Shown here: positions 1 to 4,875 of the stretch, one piece after another
Layout: each line of letters opens with the position of its first letter
Numbering within the stretch: position 1 is the first letter of the stretch
Origin: Devosia sp.
GTDB taxonomy: Bacteria > Pseudomonadota > Alphaproteobacteria > Rhizobiales > Devosiaceae
DNA length: 6,322 nucleotides
NCBI GenBank assembly: GCA_016793415.1
Contig: JAEUMC010000974.1
Span: forward strand, 1-6,322
Reading direction: 5' to 3'
The notes under the pieces: generated by a model
What the model saw: the letters and a program-made list of their open reading frames with translations, nothing else
Told to the model about the DNA's origin: nothing
Databases searched by the model: none
Program-made: the position numbers and the translations under genes

Positions 1-886
1 GCCCGCAGCCCGCATCGAGTTTCGGCGCCAGCCATTCCAGCGCCGGCACGATCTGCTGCTGCCAGGTGTCCCAGTAGTGTCGGCCCGCCGTCACCCGCAG
101 CGTCGTGTCGATGCCGAGTTGCTTCAGTCCGTTGTGATACTCGGCCGACGCGAGGATCAGGTCGGGGAAATCGGCGTCGCCGATGGCGAAGTAGAAGGCG
201 GGCTGGTTCGCCGCGCGCTTGAGCCTGGGCAGCAGCGTGAACGGGTTGGCGGCATTGAAGCGCTTGCTATCGAACGGCGTGCCGAAGACGTTGCGGTAGA
301 GTTCGGGCAGCCAGCGGCTGCGCGGATCGCTCCGCTCCAGCGGCTTGTGCAGCGCTCCCGAAAAACTCATCGCTGCGCCATAGGTGTCCGGGTGGTTGAT
401 CGCCTGCAGCACAGCGCCGACGCCGCCCATCGACACCCCGCCGATCGCCCGCCCCGTGCGGCATTTCGCGGTGGGGTACCTCGCGTCGATAGCCGCGACC
501 AGGTCGGTGGCAAAGGCGGTGTCGATCAATCCGAACCCCTCGGGGTCGGGGTTGTCGACATACCAGCTGTCCCCCGCCCTCGGCGCCACCACCATCAGCG
601 GCGGGATGCGACCGTCGGCCAGCGCGCGGTCGAGGATCTGTCCGAGATTGCCCCAGGTGAACCAGTCGCCATCCGCCCCGCTCATGCCGTGCAGAAGGTA
701 GACCACCGGCCAGCGCTCGCCCTCCGGCGGCGCCGGAAACGGCGTGTAAACCGCATAGGGGATCGGCCGGCCCAAAGTCGGGCTCTCGGCGGTGAGCCCG
801 AATGTCACGATCCCTGCAGCTTGTGCTGCCGTAGCCGCAAGCACCATCGCTGCCGCGCTTAGCGCAGCCAGAAGTTTCAGCTTCAA
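1..886 (-). CDS. Secreted alpha/beta-hydrolase esterase (esterase D / PF00756-like), 3' end cut by window edge
   Basis: The reading frame is open from a TTG at 886-884 to the left edge, giving 295 visible residues with no stop. TTG is chosen because a strong Shine-Dalgarno (GAGGGGG) sits 5 bases upstream and the product then begins with a clean Sec signal (KLKLL, a hydrophobic Ala/Leu stretch, AQA cleavage near residue 23). The fold is an esterase D-type alpha/beta-hydrolase: YLLHGMSG at residues 63-70 supplies the oxyanion region, GGVSMGG at 149-155 holds the nucleophile Ser152, Asp237 or Asp239 in AIGDADF is the likely acid, and His270 in AGRHYWDTW is the likely base. The family includes acetylxylan and feruloyl esterases and S-formylglutathione hydrolases; the signal peptide argues against the last. 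It is probably periplasmic or secreted and cleaves ester groups from plant polysaccharide or similar substrates, but the substrate cannot be read from sequence. A LacI-type operator upstream fits carbohydrate-linked control. Only a short C-terminus should be missing. Confidence 0.9.
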   Translation of the reverse strand, partial: MKLKLLAALSAAAMVLAATAAQAAGIVTFGLTAESPTLGRPIPYAVYTPFPAPPEGERWPVVYLLHGMSGADGDWFTWGNLGQILDRALADGRIPPLMVVAPRAGDSWYVDNPDPEGFGLIDTAFATDLVAAIDARYPTAKCRTGRAIGGVSMGGVGAVLQAINHPDTYGAAMSFSGALHKPLERSDPRSRWLPELYRNVFGTPFDSKRFNAANPFTLLPRLKRAANQPAFYFAIGDADFPDLILASAEYHNGLKQLGIDTTLRVTAGRHYWDTWQQQIVPALEWLAPKLDAGCG

Positions 887-891
887 TGTAT
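887..891 (-). promoter_or_regulatory. Spacer and Shine-Dalgarno that decide the TTG start of the esterase
   Basis: On the minus strand a purine run GAGGGGG (about 892-898) ends 5 bases before the TTG at 886. The nearest in-frame ATG is codon 14, inside the hydrophobic part of the signal peptide, and would destroy the export signal. This supports TTG as the real start. Confidence 0.6.
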
Positions 892-940
892 CCCCCTCGG
901 ATCGCCGGTTTGCGGCGAGTTCAATGTGCAAAGTAGATGC

Positions 941-956
941 AGGAAAACGTTTTCCT
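941..956. promoter_or_regulatory. LacI-family-type operator, perfect 16-bp palindrome
   Basis: AGGAAAACGTTTTCCT is identical to its own reverse complement over 16 bases and has the central CG flanked by A and T tracts typical of LacI/GalR/PurR-family operators. It lies 54 bases upstream of the esterase start codon and directly downstream of a candidate -10 box, a position where a bound repressor would block initiation. No LacI-family gene is in the window, so the regulator is unknown. The perfect symmetry is seen in the sequence; assignment to the LacI family is inference from the consensus shape. Confidence 0.72.
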
Positions 957-963
957 ATCTGGT

Positions 964-992
964 ATCGTATGGGGGTTGCGGGAGTTGAGCAA
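964..992 (-). promoter_or_regulatory. Candidate sigma70-type promoter of the esterase
   Basis: Reading the minus strand, TTGCTC (992-987) and TACGAT (969-964) are separated by exactly 17 bases, with 3/6 and 4/6 matches to the TTGACA and TATAAT consensus. The predicted start of transcription, around 957, abuts the palindrome at 941-956, giving a promoter-operator arrangement that makes sense. The hexamers are weak by themselves; the support is mostly positional. Confidence 0.45.
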
Positions 993-1040
993 CTGGGCCG
1001 AAAGACGATACTGGCGGCGTGACACGGCCGGTGCAAAGTG

Positions 1041-1190
1041 CGTCCCCTCGCCCCCCTGGGGAGAGGGTTAGGGTGAGGGGCGCCAAGCACACGGGACGTG
1101 CGCCTTGGGGAGCTTTGGTGACGAAGCCAGCTGGTTCGGCGCGCTTGGCGCCCCTCACCCCGGCCTTCTCCCCAGAGGGGCGAGGGGGCG
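1041..1190. repeat. Large imperfect inverted repeat (intergenic palindromic element)
   Basis: The 48-base arms 1041-1088 and 1143-1190 are reverse complements at 42 of 48 positions and enclose a 54-base centre that is itself partly self-complementary (GCGCC near 1100 against GGCGC near 1138). The mismatches cluster in the middle of the arms. GC-rich elements of this 'CCCTCACCC...TCTCCCC' style are common between genes in Proteobacteria and generate spurious small ORFs whose peptides read like LAPLTLTLSPGGRG on both strands, exactly as happens here. It sits downstream of the regulator gene and upstream of the esterase promoter, so a transcript crossing it would form a very stable hairpin that could end or protect the regulator mRNA. 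Mobility and function are not visible; it lacks a transposase or clear target-site duplication. Confidence 0.8.
1058..1080 (+). other. G-quadruplex motif in the left arm of the inverted repeat
   Basis: Four G-runs of 4, 3, 3 and 4 bases are separated by three loops of exactly three bases (AGA, TTA, TGA), meeting the usual G3+N1-7 pattern. The matching right arm on the opposite strand has its second run reduced to GG, so only the left arm keeps the full motif. Folding in the cell is not shown by sequence alone and would compete with the hairpin. Confidence 0.55.
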
Positions 1191-1270
1191 TTGTGGCGGC
1201 GCCGGCGCAACAGTGAGCCATGCGCCGCTAGAGAAGGGTACGCCGACTGCTGGCTTCCGAGACCAGCCCC
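1191..1270. other. Short intergenic tail of the LysR-type gene with a weak hairpin
   Basis: No gene is credible here. GCTGG at 1249-1253 can pair with CCAGC at 1263-1267 around a 9-base loop, beginning about 4 bases after the regulator's stop codon. There is no U tract, so it is at best a weak terminator; the large inverted repeat beyond it is the stronger structure. Confidence 0.25.
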
Positions 1271-2137
1271 CTACCCCCGCCGCTCGCTCAAAAAGCTGTC
1301 CAGCAGCCATTGCCCCGCCGGCCCCGGCGGATTGCTCCGCGACCACAGCGCATCGACCGGCAGGAGCCGCGGCCAGCCGCGCGGCGTCAGCTCCGCCAGC
1401 GTGTCGCCGGCATATTGGCGGACCAGCCAGTCGGGCAGTTCGGCCCAGCCGAAACCCTGCTGCGTCAGCTCCAGCAGCATCAGGTAGCTCGGCGCCGACC
1501 AGGCGAGGCCGAGTGGTCGCGCGCCACCGCCGACATAGCTCTTGAGGTAGATCTGTCGGCTCGCCGCCAGTTGCTCGGCGCTGGGGCTGCCGATAACGGC
1601 GAGCGGATGGGCGCGCGCCACGAACACCCCCATGCGGGTCGGCTGCGCCAGCCGGGCCGAGGCGATGCCGCTGGGGTAGGACACCTCGGCAGCAGTCACC
1701 GCCAGGTGCGCCCGGCCGGACTGCAGGAGGTCGATGACATCGGGTCCCTCGGCGATCAGGCATTCCAGTTCGATATCGCGATAGCGCCGCTCGAATTCCT
1801 GCATCAGCTCGAGATGGTCGCTCTGCCCGTAGGTGTCGGAGAGGACAATAGTCAGTCGCGGCTCCACCTTGTCCGAGAGCCTGAGGCTCAAGGCTTCGAG
1901 CCGATCGCTCGCGGCGAGAATCTCCTGCACATGCGCCAGCACCCGTCGTCCGGCTGCGGTCAACGCCGGCAGGCGGCTCGAGCGGTCGAACAAGGTGAGA
2001 TCAAGATCGGCCTCGAGATTGGCGATCGCCGTGCTGATGGTCGACTGGCTCTTGTTGAGCTGCCGCGCCGCTGCCGAGAACGAGCCGAGTGCCGCCGCGG
2101 CGGCGAACGCTTCCATGGCTTCGGGGGAGTATTGCAT
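1271..2137 (-). CDS. LysR-type transcriptional regulator, divergent from a PACE efflux gene
   Basis: This 288-residue protein has the standard LysR layout and length. An N-terminal winged helix-turn-helix occupies about residues 4-62 (AFAAAAALGSFSAAARQL, then SQSTISTAIANLEADL as recognition helix, then LFDRSSR and LTAAGRRVL). A linker helix spans about 63-90, followed by a substrate-binding-protein-like effector domain from about 93 to the end. The ATG at 2137 is the usual LysR start, 10 residues or so ahead of the HTH. Its only visible neighbour in divergent orientation is a PACE-family transporter, 92 bp away. In Acinetobacter the LysR-type AceR activates the PACE gene aceI, so this protein is likely the local activator of the transporter and probably autoregulated; its inducer is unknown. 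The Shine-Dalgarno is poor (GAGAG repeats). Overall family assignment is secure; the target is inferred from layout. Confidence 0.92.
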   Translation of the reverse strand: MQYSPEAMEAFAAAAALGSFSAAARQLNKSQSTISTAIANLEADLDLTLFDRSSRLPALTAAGRRVLAHVQEILAASDRLEALSLRLSDKVEPRLTIVLSDTYGQSDHLELMQEFERRYRDIELECLIAEGPDVIDLLQSGRAHLAVTAAEVSYPSGIASARLAQPTRMGVFVARAHPLAVIGSPSAEQLAASRQIYLKSYVGGGARPLGLAWSAPSYLMLLELTQQGFGWAELPDWLVRQYAGDTLAELTPRGWPRLLPVDALWSRSNPPGPAGQWLLDSFLSERRG

Positions 2138-2229
2138 CTCTCGATACTCTCGATGGTATCTATCTTGGTATACCTGAAAAATCGATGCTAGGTCGAGGCG
2201 AAATCGAACAGCTGAAGTGTGAGAACACC
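2138..2229. promoter_or_regulatory. Divergent control region with candidate LysR-type binding sites
   Basis: The 92-bp gap between the two divergent genes is rich in short repeats. GATAC (2143-2147) and GTATC (2156-2160) form an inverted repeat with an 8-base spacer, close to the ATAC-N7-GTAT style of LysR boxes but one base longer. GGTAT recurs 12 bases later inside the palindrome GGTATACC (2167-2174). CTCTCGAT is tandemly repeated with a 9-base period (2138-2145, 2147-2154) and overlaps the regulator's translation-start region. Core promoters cannot be fixed: TTGGTA at 2166-2171 is a possible -35 for the transporter but has no good -10. A regulator bound here would sit over its own promoter, as LysR proteins commonly do. 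Confidence 0.5.
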
Positions 2230-2670
2230 ATGCAACTCCAGAACCGCTCCTTCCTCGAACGCATCGGCCACGCGGTCGGCTTCGAAGTCATCGCACTGGT
2301 CATCTGTGCGCCGATCGCCGCCTGGCTGCTGGACCGGCCGCTCGGCCATGTCGGCCTGCTCGCCATTCTGCTCTCGACCACCGCCATGGGCTGGAACGTC
2401 GTCTACAATTTCGGCTTCGACCGCTTCTGGCCGGCCGAGCGCGTCCCGCGCACCCTCGGTGTCAGGGCCCTGCATGCGCTTGGCTTCGAAGGCGGCCTGG
2501 TGCTGGTCGGCGTGCCGCTGGCGGCATGGCTGCTCAACATCTCGCTGGTCCAGGCCTTCGTGCTCGATATCGGCTTCTTCCTGTTCTTCCTGCCCTATGC
2601 GTTTGCGTACAACTGGGCTTATGACGGGCTCAGGCAGCTGTGGGTGGGGCGGAAGGTGGCGGGGGTTTAG
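2230..2670 (+). CDS. PACE-family multidrug/biocide efflux transporter (AceI-like)
   Basis: This 146-residue inner-membrane protein has two tandem copies of the bacterial transmembrane pair (BTP) domain, giving four helices at about 16-36, 40-62, 83-103 and 107-130. The internal duplication is visible as RIGHAVGFE (11-19) against RALHALGFE (79-87). Landmarks of the family are present: Glu19, matching the functionally essential Glu15 of AceI, WNVVYNFGFD at 55-64, the HALGFEGG motif at 82-89, LDIGFF at 112-117, and AYNWAYD near the C-terminus. Family members export cationic biocides such as chlorhexidine and also short diamines, driven by the proton gradient; the substrate of this one is unknown. 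The frame is open further upstream to 2089, but the ATG at 2230 gives the standard family length and avoids overlap with the divergent regulator. The preceding GTGAG-like Shine-Dalgarno is weak. Confidence 0.93.
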   Translation: MQLQNRSFLERIGHAVGFEVIALVICAPIAAWLLDRPLGHVGLLAILLSTTAMGWNVVYNFGFDRFWPAERVPRTLGVRALHALGFEGGLVLVGVPLAAWLLNISLVQAFVLDIGFFLFFLPYAFAYNWAYDGLRQLWVGRKVAGV

Positions 2671-2700
2671 TCCCCGTGGCTCCCCACGAACCTCCCCGCC
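2658..2700. terminator. Nested hairpin between convergent genes, possible bidirectional terminator
   Basis: GGCGGGGG (2658-2665) can pair with TCCCCGCC (2693-2700), eight pairs including one G-U. The enclosed loop holds a second stem, CGTGG (2675-2679) with CCACG (2684-2688) and a 4-base loop. The structure spans the stop codon of the efflux gene on one strand and reaches the stop codon of the DUF1513 gene on the other, where transcription from both sides must end. It lacks a T tract on either side, so intrinsic termination is uncertain. Confidence 0.35.
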
Positions 2701-3797
2701 TAAACCGCCTTCAACAACCTCAAATGATTGTCGAAGTTCAGCTCGAACGTCGTCAGCGGCGCCGGCGAGCCAGCGAACCCGCCCAGTGCCCCCTCCCCGC
2801 TCGAGGCCAATAGCCCCACGCTGTCGGGCGCAATGCCGCAGCCGTTCTCCAGCCCGAGGCTCGCCACCACCGTTGCGGTGTCCGGATCGATTGCGAGGAT
2901 GGTGTTGCCTTCCGGTGAGGAGACGCCGATCAGCCCGCCATCCGCCGAGGCGGCGACCGAGCCGATATAGTTGCGCATCTCCCCGAGCGTCGCGTCGGGC
3001 AGTTCGATCAGCCGGATTTCGCCGTCGCGCGTCGCATACCCCACCAGTTGCGGGCGGTCGGCCGAAGGCCCGCGGAACTGGCAGCCGAACCAGACGCGGC
3101 CCTTGTGGTCGAACGCCATGTGGCGGATCGACAGCTGGTGCAGCCCGCCATCGAGCCGCAACTGCCCGATCAACCCACCGGACCGTCGGTCGACGAAGGC
3201 GATCGAGGGATCCATGGTGTCGAGATTGAGTTCGGCCCGCCCGTAATCGGGGTGCGTCTCGATCCCGCCATTGGCGACCACGAAGGTCTCGCCGTCGGGC
3301 ATCAGCAGCATCTCGTGCGGGCCGGTGCCAAAAGTGTCGAACTCGCCGATCCGCCTGTAGCCGCCGGCAACGTCATAGATGCCGATCACCCCACGCGCGT
3401 TGTCGAAGTCGTTCTCGGTGGCATAGAGCAGCTTGCCATCGGGCGAGAAGGCGCCGTGGCCAAAGAAATGCCGGCCCTCGACGCTGGTCAGCGTCTGCGG
3501 CTTGCTCGCACCGTTGGGGTCGAAGATCACCGCGAAGGTGCCGGGCTGGCGGGCGAACACCACCCCCTGCCCGGATGTCGGCGAGAAGGTGATGTCGTGT
3601 CCGCGCTCCGGCAGCTCGACGGTTGAGATCACCGATCCGGTTTCGCTCACCAGCGCTGCGGCAAAGCCACCCTCGCGCTTCTGGATCGAAGACGCAAAGA
3701 CCAGCTCGGCGCGTTCCAGCGCTTCAGCGCGGCGCGGCAGCAGCGAGGCGGCGAACCCCACCCCGGCAGCTTTCAGGAAGGCGCGGCGCTGCCACAT
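2700..3797 (-). CDS. Tat-exported DUF1513 (PF07433) beta-propeller protein of an imelysin/di-heme operon
   Basis: This 365-residue protein opens with a twin-arginine signal (QRRAFLKAAG at 3-12, a hydrophobic stretch to about 20, then RRAEA), so it is expected to fold in the cytoplasm, perhaps with a cofactor, before export to the periplasm. The rest reads as repeated beta-propeller blades, with recurring phrases such as ITFSPTSGQ, GAFSPDGKLLYATE, MLLMPDGETFVVANGG, MAFDHKGRVWFG and VAASADGGLIGVSS. Histidines recur at equivalent blade positions (His67, His114, His161, His226), the sort of layout that can line a metal or cofactor site in a propeller channel. The family is known to accompany imelysin and di-heme oxidoreductase genes, but has no established biochemical role that I can name. 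It starts 2 bases after the imelysin stop, with GGAGA about 7 bases upstream inside that gene, so it is translated from the same mRNA. It is the last gene of the unit. Confidence 0.9.
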   Translation of the reverse strand: MWQRRAFLKAAGVGFAASLLPRRAEALERAELVFASSIQKREGGFAAALVSETGSVISTVELPERGHDITFSPTSGQGVVFARQPGTFAVIFDPNGASKPQTLTSVEGRHFFGHGAFSPDGKLLYATENDFDNARGVIGIYDVAGGYRRIGEFDTFGTGPHEMLLMPDGETFVVANGGIETHPDYGRAELNLDTMDPSIAFVDRRSGGLIGQLRLDGGLHQLSIRHMAFDHKGRVWFGCQFRGPSADRPQLVGYATRDGEIRLIELPDATLGEMRNYIGSVAASADGGLIGVSSPEGNTILAIDPDTATVVASLGLENGCGIAPDSVGLLASSGEGALGGFAGSPAPLTTFELNFDNHLRLLKAV

Positions 3798-3799
3798 GC

Positions 3800-4873
3800 T
3801 CAGTCTCCGTCGAGCGACGAGAAGCCGACCGACAGGCCGAGCGCCGCCGCGAGGTTTTCGCCCAGGATCGTGTCGAGCGATTGGGTGACGATCACCAGGT
3901 AGTCGAGCGCCTTCTTCTGCCTGGGGTCATCGAGCGCCTGCTCGACCGGCTCGGTCACCACCTTGCCGGCGCGCTCGGCATTGCCGAACTCGAAGGCCGC
4001 ACTGTTGCCGACCCAGAGGTTATCGGCCGTCGTCGCCTCGGCGATGCGGGATTTTTCGAGCAGCGCCTCGAGCCCTTCGAAATTGGCTGATATCGACGGC
4101 ACCGTCATGCCGGAGCGCCAGAACAAAGCCGATTTCGGCTTCGGCGCGGCGCCGTCGCGGCCGAGAAACGGCAATAGCCGCTGGTCGCGGATCGCCTCGG
4201 TGCCATGCGCCAGGAGCCCGGTCAGCGCCTCGGCCACCTCGCGGAAACTGCGATAGTCCGGGTCGCTCTCGGAGGGTTCGAGCAGCCGTTTCGAGATCCC
4301 CGCCGGGTCGTTCCACTCGGCCGACAAGGCCGTTGCGGTCTCGGCCTGCAGCGTGGTGATGGCATGGGCATAGCCGCAGCGGAAAGTGCCTTCGGCGCTG
4401 GCAAGCTGTTCGGCACCGGTGCCGAACAGCAGGAACTCGAGGGCGCCCAGCCCCTGCATGGCGACGCTCTTGCCGCCCAGCTTCTTGGGGTCAGTGGCAT
4501 CAGGGTCGGCATCGGCGAGCACGCCCTGCACCTGCTTCAGTGCGATGCCCTTGCGATCGGGCCAGAACAGCACCTTGTCGTAGCGATTCTCCACCATCAG
4601 CGGCCCGAGGCGGTAGAGCTCCACCCGCGACCAGGCGCTGACCGCGGCCATGAACTGGCCTCGAGCAGTCTCGAGACCCGCCTCGGATGGGGCATTGCAA
4701 AGGCCGGCAACGTCGCGCTCGAGCGCCGCCGTCGCTTCGGCATACTGCGCGAAGCCCGGCCGGATCGCTTCGGTGATCGCCAGCGACACCACCTGCTCGG
4801 CCGTCAGTTTCTGCTCCTCGGCCGCGACGGGCAGCGCGACCAGCGCCAGGGCAACGGCAAGCAACAGGCGCAT
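3800..4873 (-). CDS. Imelysin-family periplasmic protein (iron-regulated, EfeO/IrpA-like fold)
   Basis: This 357-residue protein starts with a Sec signal peptide (residues 1-18, cut before EEQKL; no lipobox cysteine is visible). The body is helical and matches the imelysin (peptidase M75-type) family: AWSRVELYRLGPL at 80-92, FWPDRKGI at 103-110, QGLGALEFLLFG at 140-151 and the C-terminal helices with LDYLVIVTQSLDTILGENL. Imelysins such as IrpA and the related EfeO are linked to periplasmic iron handling, and the proposed peptidase role is doubtful. The family's GxHxxE metal motif reads G141-L-G-A-L-E146 here, so the histidine is glycine while the glutamate stays. Cys59 and Cys166 could form a disulfide. 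The ATG overlaps the upstream cytochrome stop by one base (TGATG), with GGAG 8 bases before it, indicating translational coupling. Likely role: iron or other metal binding beside the di-heme protein; this is inferred from family and context. Confidence 0.9.
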   Translation of the reverse strand: MRLLLAVALALVALPVAAEEQKLTAEQVVSLAITEAIRPGFAQYAEATAALERDVAGLCNAPSEAGLETARGQFMAAVSAWSRVELYRLGPLMVENRYDKVLFWPDRKGIALKQVQGVLADADPDATDPKKLGGKSVAMQGLGALEFLLFGTGAEQLASAEGTFRCGYAHAITTLQAETATALSAEWNDPAGISKRLLEPSESDPDYRSFREVAEALTGLLAHGTEAIRDQRLLPFLGRDGAAPKPKSALFWRSGMTVPSISANFEGLEALLEKSRIAEATTADNLWVGNSAAFEFGNAERAGKVVTEPVEQALDDPRQKKALDYLVIVTQSLDTILGENLAAALGLSVGFSSLDGD

Positions 4874-4875
4874 CA
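4871..4875 (-). promoter_or_regulatory. TGATG stop-start overlap coupling DHOR and imelysin
   Basis: The cytochrome's TGA stop and the imelysin ATG share one base on the minus strand. The imelysin Shine-Dalgarno (GGAG) lies within the last codons of the cytochrome gene. This arrangement is typical of translational coupling and supports fixed-ratio production of the two periplasmic proteins. Confidence 0.75.

Noticed and set aside
77..862. Long plus-strand open frame of 261 codons (Arg-rich product)
   Set aside because: It is antisense to the esterase, whose frame has a signal peptide and full catalytic motifs. The plus-strand product is low-complexity and Arg/Ala/Pro-rich, typical of shadow frames in GC-rich DNA.
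1065..1073. GGGTTAGGG resembling telomere repeat
   Set aside because: Only a single short match, explained by the G-rich arm of the inverted repeat; no tandem array.
1041..1190. Insertion sequence or MITE with target duplication
   Set aside because: No transposase and no convincing flanking direct repeats; called only as an inverted repeat.
955..1221. Two small frames on opposite strands (955-1221 minus, 1019-1216 plus)
   Set aside because: Both translate the inverted repeat and give mirror-like peptides of the LAPLTLTLSPGGRG type, a well-known artefact of intergenic palindromes. Neither has a good ribosome binding site.
1310..2191. Plus-strand open frame of 293 codons opposite the LysR-type gene
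   Set aside because: The product is Arg/Gln/Gly-rich with no recognisable domain, whereas the minus strand encodes a full-length LysR protein.
2089..2229. Upstream extension of the PACE gene to an ATG at 2089
   Set aside because: The extra 47 residues are not membrane-like, overlap the divergent regulator's start and control region, and make the protein longer than the family.
2219..3229. Plus-strand frame of 336 codons crossing the convergent gene junction
   Set aside because: Ser/Arg/Pro-rich low-complexity product that spans two real genes of opposite strands; a GC-skew shadow.
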